A DNA stretch of 64,000 bases from Clostridia bacterium (GTDB lineage: Bacteria; Bacillota; Clostridia; TANB77; CAG-508): assembly GCA_017512025.1 (NCBI GenBank), contig JAFWHH010000009.1, positions 310,001 through 374,000 on the forward strand, read 5' to 3'. A program made the translations under genes and the position numbers. Each line of letters starts with the position of its first letter. Position 1 is the first letter of the stretch. Below are positions 7,715-16,957 of this stretch, piece by piece. The notes under the pieces were generated by a model. The model made no database searches. It saw only the letters and a program-made list of their open reading frames with translations, and was not told where the DNA came from.

Positions 7715-10135
7715 TTATAATTCAAATTGAGAGTTATATAGCTCTGCATAAGCTCCATTTTTCTTGATTAATTCATCATGGTTACCTTGTTCAACTATGT
7801 TTCCATTTTGCATAACAAGTATTAAATCAGCATTTTTTATTGTAGATAATCTATGAGCAATAATAAAGGATGTTCTTCCCTTTGTTAATTTATCCATTGC
7901 TTCTTGAACAAGCTCTTCTGTTCTTGTATCAACATTTGAAGTTGCCTCATCCAAAATTAAAAATGGTGAATGCTCAATCATACCTCTTGCGATAGTTAAT
8001 AACTGCTTTTGTCCCGCAGAAATACCATCATTTTCGGATAACATAGAATCATATCCATTTGGAAGTGTTTTTATAAAGTGGTGTAATCCAACTTCTTTAC
8101 ATACTTCTTCAACTCTACTATCCGGTACATTTTCTTTATTGTATACGATATTTTCTTTAACTGTACCTTCGAATAACCAAGTATCTTGTAATACCATAGT
8201 AAATAACTCTCTAATATTTTGTCTTGATAAGTTTTTAGTTGAAACTCCATCGATTCTAATATCACCAGACTTAATATTGTAGAACTTCATTAATAAGTTA
8301 ACCATAGTTGTTTTACCTGCTCCTGTTGGTCCAACAATAGCTATCTTTTGCCCTGGATTTGCAGTTGCAGTAAAGTTATAAATAGTTGGTTTATCATTAT
8401 TATCGTATTGGAAAAATACATTATCAAATTCGATTTTTCCTTCAACCTTGCTCTTATCTAAATGCTCTGTTATTCCATCTTCGCTATCAAGCTCTTCTTC
8501 ATCAATAAATTCAAATACTCTTTCACTTGCAGCAGCTGTTGTTTGTAATGCTGTTAATGCTTGAGCTATTTGTGATAATGGGTTAGTAAATAATCTAACA
8601 TACACAATGAAAGCTACAATAACACCAAAAGATATACTACCTTTCATTGTTAATAATGCACCGACTATACAAACAGCAACATATCCAAAATTACCAATAA
8701 ATGCCATCATTGGAGGCATAAGTCCTGATAAGAATTGGCTCTTTTTATTGCAATCATATACATTTTGATTCAATTCATCAAATTTCTTATCTGCAATTTT
8801 TCTACCATTATATGCTTTAACAACATTTAATCCCGAAAATATTTCTTCTATGTGAGCATTTATTCTTCCAAGTTCAACCTGTCTTGCGACAAAGTATTTT
8901 TGAGATTTCTTTAGTATAAAACTCATTCCAATAAATCCAAATAAACTTGATAAGATTGCAGTTAAAGCAAGTAACCAATTTGTTGTAACCATCATAATGA
9001 TTGATCCAAGGAATAATGTCGTAGCAGTTACAAGCGTACCAAGTGATTGGTTCATTGATTGAGCTATCGTATCAACATCGTTAGTAACTCTTGAAAGAAT
9101 ATCTCCTGTTTGATGTCTATCGAAATATTTAAGTGGTAATCTATTTATCTTATTTGAGATTTTTCCTCTTAACATCTTTGCAGAATTGTTAGATACTTTT
9201 GCCATCTCAATGCTTTGTATGAATGAAAATAAAGCACTTAATAAGTACATACAAACTAATAATATTGTTATTGATCTTATTTTATTAAGATTCATTTTAG
9301 GTTCAATTAGCTTTTTAACATGATCTGGTAATTCCATTATCTTTCCATATATTTGAAAAGCATCATTTGGATTATCTATACTGCTAAATATTTGTACAAA
9401 TTTATATTGATCCTCAGAAGTAATTGTAGTATCCCCTATATCAAAATCTTTAAATAAAACATTAGCAAAAACTTCAGGTATTTTAACTTCTTTTACATTA
9501 TCTCCATTTAGTTTATCAAATGACTTTAGTAATGTAATCTTGTCTTCCACACTATAAAGATTCTCATTGTAATATGAATCATTAAGAAGATATTTTAATA
9601 CGCTTTCTGGAGTCTTTAAAATAAATGAAAATACATCAAATTCATATTTATCATCATTAAGCTCCTTAGCTCTATTAATTTCTTCATTCATTTTTTCAAT
9701 GTTTTGTTTGAATACTTCTTTATCTTCCTCAGATATTTCATTGCTTTTGATTATTTCATCTATTTTACTTTGAGAGAAATTTAATCCAATAACTTCTTTC
9801 ATTGTATTTCTTGTTTCTTCACTTTTTAAATTATCTGTTATATGTCCACTAATTTTTTTAACTGTATCTTTGTTAATAATTAATCCAAGTGAAATTTCAT
9901 CCGTTAATTTAGATAGTTGCTTTGGAGCAGTAATTGTAAGTACAGCACCAATAACTGCCAAAAGTAACGCAAATATCATTATTGTTTTAAAGCATCTAAG
10001 TTCCGAAGCCAGTCTTTTTATTGCGCTTTTAAAATCTTTTGCCTTTTCAGCTGGAGCTCCTCTTCCTCTACGAGGTCCACCAAATCCTCTTGGCTCAGAT
10101 TTTGGAATTCTTGTTTCTTCATCGTTACTAGGCAT
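7715..10135 (-). CDS. ABC exporter half-transporter with large extracytoplasmic insertion (canonical Walker B)
   Basis: 806 residues, about 200 more than a usual half-transporter. The N-terminus is basic and Gly-rich (RGFGGPRRGRG). TM1 is at about 51-70. Residues about 80-285 form a mostly hydrophilic, helical insertion before TM2 (ITILLVCMYLLSALF). The ATPase domain is at about 560-800: Walker A GPTGAGKTT, signature ISAGQKQ (altered from LSGGQ), Walker B FLILDEATS with catalytic Glu, H-loop IIAHRLS. The start ATG (10133-10135) overlaps the upstream gene by 8 bases, so the two are coupled and form a heterodimer. The altered signature here faces the altered Walker B of the partner. Family: multidrug or lipid/peptide exporter, like BmrCD or TM287/288. 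Substrate unknown. Confidence 0.92.
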   Translation of the reverse strand: MPSNDEETRIPKSEPRGFGGPRRGRGAPAEKAKDFKSAIKRLASELRCFKTIMIFALLLAVIGAVLTITAPKQLSKLTDEISLGLIINKDTVKKISGHITDNLKSEETRNTMKEVIGLNFSQSKIDEIIKSNEISEEDKEVFKQNIEKMNEEINRAKELNDDKYEFDVFSFILKTPESVLKYLLNDSYYNENLYSVEDKITLLKSFDKLNGDNVKEVKIPEVFANVLFKDFDIGDTTITSEDQYKFVQIFSSIDNPNDAFQIYGKIMELPDHVKKLIEPKMNLNKIRSITILLVCMYLLSALFSFIQSIEMAKVSNNSAKMLRGKISNKINRLPLKYFDRHQTGDILSRVTNDVDTIAQSMNQSLGTLVTATTLFLGSIIMMVTTNWLLALTAILSSLFGFIGMSFILKKSQKYFVARQVELGRINAHIEEIFSGLNVVKAYNGRKIADKKFDELNQNVYDCNKKSQFLSGLMPPMMAFIGNFGYVAVCIVGALLTMKGSISFGVIVAFIVYVRLFTNPLSQIAQALTALQTTAAASERVFEFIDEEELDSEDGITEHLDKSKVEGKIEFDNVFFQYDNNDKPTIYNFTATANPGQKIAIVGPTGAGKTTMVNLLMKFYNIKSGDIRIDGVSTKNLSRQNIRELFTMVLQDTWLFEGTVKENIVYNKENVPDSRVEEVCKEVGLHHFIKTLPNGYDSMLSENDGISAGQKQLLTIARGMIEHSPFLILDEATSNVDTRTEELVQEAMDKLTKGRTSFIIAHRLSTIKNADLILVMQNGNIVEQGNHDELIKKNGAYAELYNSQFEL

Positions 10136-11891
10136 CTTCCAATTCCTCCTTTGTTAATTGTGATAGTGCAATATCTTTGTATATTTCACAATCCTCTAAT
10201 AGCTCCTTATGTGTTCCCATGCCAACCATCTTACCATCTTTTAAAACAATAATTTGATCAGCATTCATAATTGTACCAATTCTTTGAGCAACAACCATAA
10301 TGGTTGCATTCTTAGCATAATTTCTAAGATCTTTTCTAAGGGCTGCATCAGTTTTATAATCTAGAGCAGAAAAGCTATCGTCAAAAATGTATATCTCTGG
10401 ATTTCTAGCAATAGCTCTTGCAATCGCCAATCTTTGTTTTTGACCACCAGATAAATTAGTTCCTCCTTGTGAGATATGAGTATCGTATCTTAAGTCTAAC
10501 TTCTCAACAAACTCTTTTGCTTGTGCAACTTCAACAGCTTCTCTTATCTTCTTTTCAGAAATATCAGCTTTACCATTATCACCATATCCAACATTAAACT
10601 TAACTGTTCCATCAAATATAACAGCTCTTTGTGGTACATACCCAATTTTATTATGAAGTGCTTCCCCAGTGTACTCTTTGACATTTCTTCCATCGACAAT
10701 AACTTCACCATCAGTTACATCATAGAATCTTGGTATTAAATTGATAAGTGTAGATTTACCACTACCAGTTAAACCAATTATTGCAATAAAGTCACCTCTA
10801 TTGACCTTGAACGATATATCACTAAGCAAATACTCCTCAGCATCTGGATACTTGAATGATACATTTTTAAACTCAATAGTACCAACTTCACCTTTTTTAC
10901 CAGTCTTCAAAGTACCATCTTTTACTGTTATTTTCTCATCTAATACTTCATTAATACGTTTTGCTGATACTTGCCCACGAGGGAACATCATAAATATTAA
11001 AGCAAATAGTAAGAATGAAAGTATTACTTGAATTGCATATGAACTAAATACAATCATATTTCCAAATATAGATAATTTATCTACAAGAGATGCTTGATTA
11101 ATTAGATTAGCTCCAACAAAATATACAAACAATGTTAATATATTCATTATTCCGTACATTAAAGGTTGCATGATAGCAAAGCATTTTTGATTAAATAATT
11201 GTACTCTTGTTAAATCGCTATTTACTTTATCAAATTTTTCTTCTTGATATTCCTCTGCATTAAAAGCTCTAACAACTCTAATACCTGTTAAATTTTCTCT
11301 TGTAACACCATTTAGCTTGTCAGTTAGTTTTTGTAATATCTTAAATCTTGGTACAACAATAGCAAGTATTATTGAACCAACTGATAATAAAACAACAACA
11401 GCTATACCAGTAATAGCACTCCATTCCCAACTCTTGTTTAATATCTTAACAATAGCCCATGCAGCAGTGATTGGTGATTTAATTACTAAATGTAATCCCA
11501 TAGAAAATAACATTTGAATTTGAGTGATATCATTCGTACTTCTTGTTATTAAACTGCTTGTCGAAAATTTCTTTACTTCATTAACAGCCATGTCCTGTAC
11601 TTTATCAAACAGTCTTTTTCTTATATTTTTAGATAAATTAGCAGCTATTGTTGCAACCAAATATCCAACTATTACAGACGCAATAAGACTTCCTAAAGCA
11701 CATAAAAGCATATATTTTCCATTATTTAATACATCCGACATTTGACTGCCTTCTGTTTCAACTAGCTTTGTAATCTCTGACATATAGTCTGGCATTTTAA
11801 GTTCAAGCCATACTTGTACAACTATCAAAATAATAGATAGTATAATCAGTATTACTTCCTTTTTTGTAAAATTTTTCATTAACTTTAGCAT
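10128..11891 (-). CDS. ABC exporter half-transporter with degenerate ATPase site
   Basis: 587 residues from the ATG at 11889-11891. This start has GGAGG 12 bases upstream; the next ATG upstream (11901-11903) abuts that site too closely. Six TM helices occupy about 1-300. The ATPase has Walker A GLTGSGKST, an intact signature NLSGGQKQR, Walker B IYIFDDSFS with Asp in place of catalytic Glu, and VVAQRIG with Gln in place of the H-loop His. This marks it as the non-hydrolysing half of an asymmetric heterodimer. It lies immediately upstream of and overlaps the 806-residue partner. A hairpin at 11922-11965 lies just before its ribosome binding site. Confidence 0.92.
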   Translation of the reverse strand: MLKLMKNFTKKEVILIILSIILIVVQVWLELKMPDYMSEITKLVETEGSQMSDVLNNGKYMLLCALGSLIASVIVGYLVATIAANLSKNIRKRLFDKVQDMAVNEVKKFSTSSLITRSTNDITQIQMLFSMGLHLVIKSPITAAWAIVKILNKSWEWSAITGIAVVVLLSVGSIILAIVVPRFKILQKLTDKLNGVTRENLTGIRVVRAFNAEEYQEEKFDKVNSDLTRVQLFNQKCFAIMQPLMYGIMNILTLFVYFVGANLINQASLVDKLSIFGNMIVFSSYAIQVILSFLLFALIFMMFPRGQVSAKRINEVLDEKITVKDGTLKTGKKGEVGTIEFKNVSFKYPDAEEYLLSDISFKVNRGDFIAIIGLTGSGKSTLINLIPRFYDVTDGEVIVDGRNVKEYTGEALHNKIGYVPQRAVIFDGTVKFNVGYGDNGKADISEKKIREAVEVAQAKEFVEKLDLRYDTHISQGGTNLSGGQKQRLAIARAIARNPEIYIFDDSFSALDYKTDAALRKDLRNYAKNATIMVVAQRIGTIMNADQIIVLKDGKMVGMGTHKELLEDCEIYKDIALSQLTKEELEDA

Positions 11892-11921
11892 ACTAAAATT
11901 CATCCTCCATTTATACGAAAC

Positions 11922-11965
11922 AAAAGAGGTATCTGCTACTTTCAAAATTAGCAAAGGCCTCTTTT
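11922..11965 (-). terminator. Terminator of the AIM24 gene / possible attenuator of the ABC operon
   Basis: Minus strand: AAAGAGG pairs with CCTCTTT (11923-11929 and 11958-11964), with an inner TGCTA/TAGCA helix, ending in TTTTGTTT. It lies only about 14 bases before the ABC operon's GGAGG, which leaves little room for a separate promoter. Confidence 0.6.
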
Positions 11966-11977
11966 ATACACCAATTA

Positions 11978-12658
11978 TTAATTTTTTGGCAATAATCCAA
12001 GTATTCTTCCTGCAAAATCTCCAAAGTTTTGAGATTGAATAATTACCTTTCCTGGTCCAGTTAATTTTGTTAAAAATAAACCTTCCCCTCCAAGGAATAT
12101 ATTTCCAAATCCCTTTATCATTTCAACTTCATATTTTACACTTGGTTCAAACCCAACAACATTACCAGTATCAACTTTTAAAACCTCTCCTGGTGCAAGT
12201 TTTTTAACTATTGGATCGCCATCAACTTCAAAAAATATCTTTCCAGAACCAGTTGCTTGTTGTAAAATAAATCCTTCTCCACCTAAGAATCCTGCTGAAA
12301 ACTTCTTTGTAAATGATACCTTAACCTCTACACTTGGTTCAGCACATAGAAATGCACCCTTTTGGAATATAAATCCATCTTTGTGTTTTGCCATATCTAA
12401 TGCAATTATATCTCCTGGAACAGTTGTAGCAAAAGCTATTTTAGCTCCATCAGTTTCTGCTGTATACGTATTCATAAAGATTGATTCTCCAGAAAACATT
12501 CTACCAATACTTCTAAGTATTCCACCTTTTGCATTTGTTTTCATTGAAATGCCTTCTGATTGCCAGCTCATTCCACCAGTTTGTGAATACATTGCTTCAC
12601 CTTTATTTAAAGTAACTTCAACAACTGGAACAGTTTTACCTAATATTTCATAATTCAT
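11978..12658 (-). CDS. AIM24 / TIGR00266 family protein
   Basis: 226 residues. MNYEILGKTVPVVEVTLNKG is followed by repeated beta-rich blocks with Gly clusters (FLGGEGFILQQATGSGKIF, FLGGEGLFLTKLTGPGKV), the hallmark of the AIM24/DUF124 trimeric beta fold. Function in bacteria is not established. AGGAG lies before the ATG at 12656-12658. It lies upstream of the ABC operon on the same strand, with a hairpin between them. No signal peptide or TM segment. Confidence 0.9.
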   Translation of the reverse strand: MNYEILGKTVPVVEVTLNKGEAMYSQTGGMSWQSEGISMKTNAKGGILRSIGRMFSGESIFMNTYTAETDGAKIAFATTVPGDIIALDMAKHKDGFIFQKGAFLCAEPSVEVKVSFTKKFSAGFLGGEGFILQQATGSGKIFFEVDGDPIVKKLAPGEVLKVDTGNVVGFEPSVKYEVEMIKGFGNIFLGGEGLFLTKLTGPGKVIIQSQNFGDFAGRILGLLPKN

Positions 12659-12715
12659 ATTCGTTTTCTCCTTATCATTAGTATATTATTGCATAAAATA
12701 ATTTGCTACTTTAGT

Positions 12716-12973
12716 TTATTTTTTGAAATTAGGAGCTACGCTCTCAATTTCTTGTAATTCAAATCTATATTTTTGCTCAACATTAGGATATTTAGCATGA
12801 TCAACTTCACTTAAAAACATCTCAATTGGTCTTATCCAAAGACTTCCATCTCCATATAATCTTCTATAAACAACAAACTTTTCTTTTGTTTCAGAGTCGT
12901 TAGCGACATCAACAACTAAGTACTTATCTCCTTTAAAGTGTTTGTATATTCCATTAATTTTTAGTTCTCTCAT
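12716..12973 (-). CDS. DUF1653 family protein
   Basis: 85 residues from the ATG at 12971-12973, preceded by GAGGAGG; the frame opens further upstream but without a ribosome binding site. MRELKINGIYKHFKGDKYLVVDVA followed by YRRLYGDGSLWIRPIEMFLSEVD matches the DUF1653 pattern of a small beta-barrel-like domain. No known function. It is a stand-alone gene between the regulator and AIM24. Confidence 0.8.
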   Translation of the reverse strand: MRELKINGIYKHFKGDKYLVVDVANDSETKEKFVVYRRLYGDGSLWIRPIEMFLSEVDHAKYPNVEQKYRFELQEIESVAPNFKK

Positions 12974-13096
12974 CTCTTCTTCCTCCTCATAAAATGTTAT
13001 ATAAAATATATACCTTTTGCAATTAATTTTCAATATCATTTCGAGTATATTTTTTATTTTCGTTTATTATACTTTCCGTTTTTATTTTTATGAGAG

Positions 13097-13136
13097 CAAA
13101 AAAAGAAAACTGAATATATAACTACCCAATTTTCTC
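13097..13136 (-). terminator. Terminator of the Crp/Fnr gene
   Basis: AGAAAA...TTTTCT stem (9 bp with one wobble) followed on the minus strand by TTTTTT, directly after the stop codon. Confidence 0.6.
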
Positions 13137-13769
13137 TTAATCTGTTAAAATTGTAAATTCATTTCCTTCTTTTTCAATTATTCCTTCATCTTTTAAGCAC
13201 TTGATTTCACGCATCATTGCACTTCTATCTACACTTAGGAAGTCCGCTAAATCTGTTAGTGAAAATGGAATAGTGAATGTTTTCGATAAGTTTCTTGTTG
13301 ATAGAATATCAAAATATCCTAATAATTTTTCTCTTGTAGTTCTCTTTGTTAGTATTTCAATTCTAGTATTTACTGATTTCATTTTATTTACCATTATTTT
13401 TGAAAACTCATCCATAAGTACCTTGTGGAATTCGCAATTATCTTGGCACTGTCTAAATAAGCCATCATATGAGAAAAATAAAACATCACAGTTTTTCTTT
13501 GCTTCTACTGAAAGTTCATTGTTTACACTTACAATGTAGAAGGCTTCTCCGAAAAAATCGTTTGCAGAATAATGTTCAATAATAGACTTTGAACCATTAA
13601 AGTCATATCTAACAAGATCTGCTTCTCCTCTTAGAAGGATACATATCTGATTTCTTTTTTGGATATATGTTGTTATTACTTGATTTTTCTTGAAATATTT
13701 CTTTTGTACGCTTACACAATTCTGTGAGAATTTTTCTATAAAACTCTCCACATTATATTCAACATCCAT
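13137..13769 (-). CDS. Crp/Fnr family transcription regulator
   Basis: 210 residues from the ATG at 13767-13769 (AAGGAGA upstream). Residues about 20-130 form a cyclic-nucleotide-binding-like beta barrel (ICILLRGEADLVRYD, HYSANDFFGEAFYI). Residues about 140-210 hold the HTH_Crp domain with LTDLADFLSVDRSAMMREI as helix-turn-helix. There is no N-terminal Cys cluster, so it is not a classical Fe-S FNR; CRQCQDNC-like Cys residues occur in the middle (RQCQDNCEF) and could sense redox. It is divergent from nrdD, which suggests a link with anaerobic growth, but this is inference. The palindrome at 13817-13830 overlaps its -35. Confidence 0.88.
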   Translation of the reverse strand: MDVEYNVESFIEKFSQNCVSVQKKYFKKNQVITTYIQKRNQICILLRGEADLVRYDFNGSKSIIEHYSANDFFGEAFYIVSVNNELSVEAKKNCDVLFFSYDGLFRQCQDNCEFHKVLMDEFSKIMVNKMKSVNTRIEILTKRTTREKLLGYFDILSTRNLSKTFTIPFSLTDLADFLSVDRSAMMREIKCLKDEGIIEKEGNEFTILTD

Positions 13770-13800
13770 CTGAAATCTCTCCTTTGCCCTTACGATACGC

Positions 13801-13829
13801 ATTATACAACATGTCAGTTGCAAATGCAA
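13801..13829 (-). promoter_or_regulatory. Promoter of the Crp/Fnr gene
   Basis: Minus strand: perfect -10 TATAAT (13801-13806), 17-bp spacer, weak -35 TTGCAT (13824-13829) that is part of the palindrome at 13817-13830. Confidence 0.55.
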
Positions 13830-13830
13830 C
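13817..13830. promoter_or_regulatory. 14-bp palindrome, copy 1
   Basis: GTTGCAAATGCAAC, identical (as inverted repeat) to copies at 34342-34355 and 35517-35530. Here it covers the -35 of the Crp/Fnr gene, as expected for a repressor or autoregulatory site. Confidence 0.5.
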
Positions 13831-13994
13831 AATATAATGTCATAAATTTGTAATATTTTTTATTTGCTTACTCCTTACTCATGTGGGCTTTAAGAAAAAA
13901 ATTTTTTATTCCTTTTGTGGTTTTTGCAACAGAATATTTTTTGTCAAAATTTGTATAATAGCGTCAGACACAAATTGAAGGGGGTAACTTGGAA

Positions 13995-16121
13995 ATGAAA
14001 ATAATCAAAAGAGACGGAAGAATAGTAGATTACGATAGACAAAAAATTGCTGTTGCTATTGAAAAAGCAAATGGAGAAGTTAGAGGAAGAGAAAAAGCCA
14101 GTAAAGAAGATATTAGAAATATCATTAAATATATAGAAGAATGCGATAAGAAGAGAATGCTTGTTGAAGACATTCAAGATATTATTGAGGAGCAATTAAT
14201 GCAACTTGAAAAATATGAACTTGCAAAGAGATATATCGTTTATAGATATAATCGTGCTCTTATTCGCAAACAAAATACTACAGATGAATCAATTCTTGGT
14301 ATTATAAGAAACGATAATAGAGACCTTGCTGAAGAAAACTCAAATAAGAACACAATGCTTGCTTCAACCCAAAGAGATTATATCGCTGGAGAGGTTTCAA
14401 GAGATCTTACAAAAAGACTTTTATTGCCAGAAAAGATTTCTAAAGCAAATGAAGAAGGTGTTCTACATTTCCATGATGCCGATTACTTCGTTCAACCAAT
14501 ATTTAACTGTTGTTTAATAAATATCTCTGATATGCTTGATAATGGAACAGTTATGAATGGTAAATTAATTGAAAGTCCAAAAGGATTCCAAGTTGCATGT
14601 ACTATTACTACTCAAATTATTGCTGCTGTTGCAAGTAACCAATATGGCGGACAATCAGTTGATATGAAACACTTAGGAAAATACCTAAGAAAAAGCTACG
14701 ACAAATTTAAAGCTGAAATAACAGAAAAATATAGAGGAAAAATAACAGAAGATGTTATTGAAAGCTTAGTTCAAGATAGATTAAAAGCAGAACTTAAAGC
14801 TGGTATTCAAACTATTCAATACCAAATAAATACTTTAATGACTACAAATGGACAATCTCCTTTTGTTACATTATTCTTACACTTAGAAGAAGACGATCCA
14901 TACATTAAAGAAAATGCTATGATTATTGAAGAAATACTAAAGCAAAGATATGAAGGTATTAAAAACGAAGCTGGAGTTTATATTACACCTGCCTTCCCTA
15001 AACTAGTTTATGTTCTTGATGAATGTAACTGTCTAAAAGGCGGAGAATATGATTACTTAACAAAACTTGCTGTAAAATGCTCTTCAAGAAGAATGTATCC
15101 TGACTATATCTCAGCTAAGAAAATGCGTGAAAACTATGAAGGAAATGTATTTAGTCCTATGGGATGCAGAAGCTTCCTATCTCCTTGGAAAGATGAGAAT
15201 GGAAACTATAAATTTGAAGGAAGATTTAATCAAGGTGTTGTAAGTTTAAATCTACCACAAATTGCTATCATTGCTGATGGTGATGAGGAGAAATTCTGGA
15301 AACTATTAGAAGAAAGACTAGAGCTTTGTAAAGAAGCATTAATGTGTAGACACTATGCCCTTCTTGGAACAACATCAGATATAAGCCCAATTCACTGGCA
15401 ATACGGAGCTATCGCTCGTCTAAAGAAAGGTGAAAAAATTGATAAATATCTATATGGATATTATTCAACGATTTCACTTGGATACATTGGTATTTATGAA
15501 ATGACTAAATTAATGACAGGTCTATCTCATACAGATCCAATTGGAAAAGAATTTGCTATGAGAGTTATGCAACATTTAAAAGATACTGTTGCTAGATGGA
15601 AAAAAGAAACAAATATCGGATTTGCATTATATGGAACACCAGCTGAAAGCTTATGTTACAAATTTGCCAGAATAGATAAACAAAGATTTGGAACTATTCC
15701 AGATGTTACCGATAAAGGATATTACACCAACTCATACCATGTTGATGTTAGAGAAAAAATTGATGCATTTGATAAATTATCATTTGAAAGTGAATTTCAA
15801 AAATTGTCAACTGGTGGAGCTATCTCATATGTTGAAGTTCCTAACATGCAAAACAACATACCAGCACTAGAAGAAGTTGTTAAATATATTTACGATAACA
15901 TTCAATATGCTGAATTCAATACAAAATCTGACTATTGCCATGAATGTGGATTTGATGGTGAAATAATAGTTAACGATGATAATGAATGGGAATGTCCAAA
16001 CTGTGGAAATAAAAATCGTTCTAGATTAACAGTAGTTCGTAGAACTTGTGGTTATCTAGGAGAAAACTTCTGGAACGTTGGTAAAACAAAAGAAATAAAA
16101 CAAAGAGTTTTACATCTATAA
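13995..16121 (+). CDS. nrdD: Anaerobic ribonucleoside-triphosphate reductase, large subunit
   Basis: 708 residues. Reduces NTPs to dNTPs with a glycyl radical under anaerobic conditions. The ATP-cone is at about 1-95 (IIKRDGRIVDYDRQKIAVAI). The finger-loop and active-site region includes NCCLINISDMLDNG and GCRSFLSPW. A C-terminal zinc ribbon carries CHEC and CPNC. The glycyl-radical loop is RRTCGYLGENFW near the end. All key elements are intact. The ATG at 13995 was chosen; a TTG two codons earlier is also near the GGGGG site. nrdG follows after a hairpin. It is divergent from the Crp/Fnr regulator. Confidence 0.97.
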   Translation: MKIIKRDGRIVDYDRQKIAVAIEKANGEVRGREKASKEDIRNIIKYIEECDKKRMLVEDIQDIIEEQLMQLEKYELAKRYIVYRYNRALIRKQNTTDESILGIIRNDNRDLAEENSNKNTMLASTQRDYIAGEVSRDLTKRLLLPEKISKANEEGVLHFHDADYFVQPIFNCCLINISDMLDNGTVMNGKLIESPKGFQVACTITTQIIAAVASNQYGGQSVDMKHLGKYLRKSYDKFKAEITEKYRGKITEDVIESLVQDRLKAELKAGIQTIQYQINTLMTTNGQSPFVTLFLHLEEDDPYIKENAMIIEEILKQRYEGIKNEAGVYITPAFPKLVYVLDECNCLKGGEYDYLTKLAVKCSSRRMYPDYISAKKMRENYEGNVFSPMGCRSFLSPWKDENGNYKFEGRFNQGVVSLNLPQIAIIADGDEEKFWKLLEERLELCKEALMCRHYALLGTTSDISPIHWQYGAIARLKKGEKIDKYLYGYYSTISLGYIGIYEMTKLMTGLSHTDPIGKEFAMRVMQHLKDTVARWKKETNIGFALYGTPAESLCYKFARIDKQRFGTIPDVTDKGYYTNSYHVDVREKIDAFDKLSFESEFQKLSTGGAISYVEVPNMQNNIPALEEVVKYIYDNIQYAEFNTKSDYCHECGFDGEIIVNDDNEWECPNCGNKNRSRLTVVRRTCGYLGENFWNVGKTKEIKQRVLHL

Positions 16122-16130
16122 TAAAATACT

Positions 16131-16155
16131 GGGACACTATCGTGTCCCCCTTTTT
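16131..16155 (+). terminator. Hairpin between nrdD and nrdG
   Basis: GGGACAC-TATC-GTGTCCC followed by CCTTTTT. It is a good intrinsic terminator placed inside the expected operon, so it may lower nrdG expression relative to nrdD. Confidence 0.75.
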
Positions 16156-16198
16156 AACAATTATTAAATAATTACTTTTATACAAAGGAGTGAGTCTT

Positions 16199-16726
16199 AT
16201 GAATTATGCAGATATAAAAAGAATAGATACAGCAAATGGTGAAGGCGTTAGAGTTTCTGTTTTTGTTAGTGGTTGTAATCACCATTGTGAAGGTTGCTTT
16301 AACCAATGTGCATGGGACTTTAACTATGGAAATAAATTCACAGATATCGAAATAAATAAAGTACTTGAATATCTTGATCACGATTATATAAAGGGGTTAT
16401 CTTTGCTTGGTGGAGAGCCACTTGAACCATGTAATCAAGAAGGACTACTACCTCTTGTTAGAAAAGTAAAAGAAAGATTCCCTGATAAAGATATTTGGTG
16501 TTATACAGGATTTGATTTTGAAAAAGATGTTGTCGGTAGAATGGCTAAAGAAAATCAAACATCTAATGAACTAATAAAGTACTTCGATGTAGTTGTAGAT
16601 GGTAAATTTGAACTTGCCAAAAAGGACTTAAAACTTCGTTTTAGAGGTTCATCTAATCAAAGAATAATAAACGTACCAGAAACACTAAAGGAGCATAAGA
16701 TTGTTGAAAAAGTATTTACGTACTAA
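16199..16726 (+). CDS. nrdG: Anaerobic ribonucleotide reductase activating protein (radical SAM)
   Basis: 175 residues. Generates the glycyl radical on NrdD using S-adenosylmethionine and a [4Fe-4S] cluster. SGCNHHCEGCFN gives the CxxxCxxC cluster motif, followed by SLLGGEPLEP for SAM binding and the family-typical VDGKFE region. The ATG at 16199-16201 has AAAGGAG eight bases upstream. It lies 77 bases after nrdD on the same strand. Confidence 0.96.
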   Translation: MNYADIKRIDTANGEGVRVSVFVSGCNHHCEGCFNQCAWDFNYGNKFTDIEINKVLEYLDHDYIKGLSLLGGEPLEPCNQEGLLPLVRKVKERFPDKDIWCYTGFDFEKDVVGRMAKENQTSNELIKYFDVVVDGKFELAKKDLKLRFRGSSNQRIINVPETLKEHKIVEKVFTY

Positions 16727-16744
16727 ATAAAAATTTAATATAAT

Positions 16745-16773
16745 AAAAAGAGGAGATTAAATCTCCTCTTTTA
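16745..16773. terminator. Bidirectional terminator after nrdG
   Basis: AAAAGAGGAGATT pairs with AATCTCCTCTTTT, flanked by A and T runs. It overlaps the last codons of the small convergent frame at 16757-16957. Confidence 0.85.
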
Positions 16774-16957
16774 TTTGCATATTAATTATATAGTATTTAT
16801 GAATTTCTAATGTTTTAAGTAATTGTACATATCTTGTTGCCCATCCTTCAGTTGCTTCTATAAAGTATTGAATATCAATAACCATAAACTTATCGTCGTT
16901 TATATCAACTACATATACATCATGGCATTCTGAATCCCATTTCATTCCTTTCTTCAT
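16757..16957 (-). CDS. Small hypothetical frame overlapping the sigma fragment
   Basis: 66 residues, no recognised family, with a beta-rich middle (DVYVVDINDDKFMVIDI). The start ATG (16955-16957) lacks a ribosome binding site and lies inside the sigma-fragment gene in another frame, overlapping it by 38 bases. The last codons are the stem of the nrdG terminator. Translation may depend on coupling to or frameshifting from the sigma fragment. It may also not be a real gene. Confidence 0.3.
   Translation of the reverse strand: MKKGMKWDSECHDVYVVDINDDKFMVIDIQYFIEATEGWATRYVQLLKTLEIHKYYIINMQIKEEI

Noticed and set aside
11904..11954. Upstream extension of the first ABC subunit from a TTG near 11954
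   Set aside because: It would translate through the terminator hairpin, lacks a Shine-Dalgarno sequence, and homologous exporters begin near the later Met.
13817..13830. Palindrome considered as a standard Crp/Fnr box
   Set aside because: FNR/CRP-type boxes need TTG-N8-CAA or TGTGA-N6-TCACA spacing; this one gives TTG-N6-CAA, so the link with the adjacent Crp/Fnr protein is unproven.
13989..13994. TTG start for nrdD two codons upstream
   Set aside because: The ATG at 13995 gives the usual MKIIKRDGR N-terminus and is within reach of the GGGGG site.
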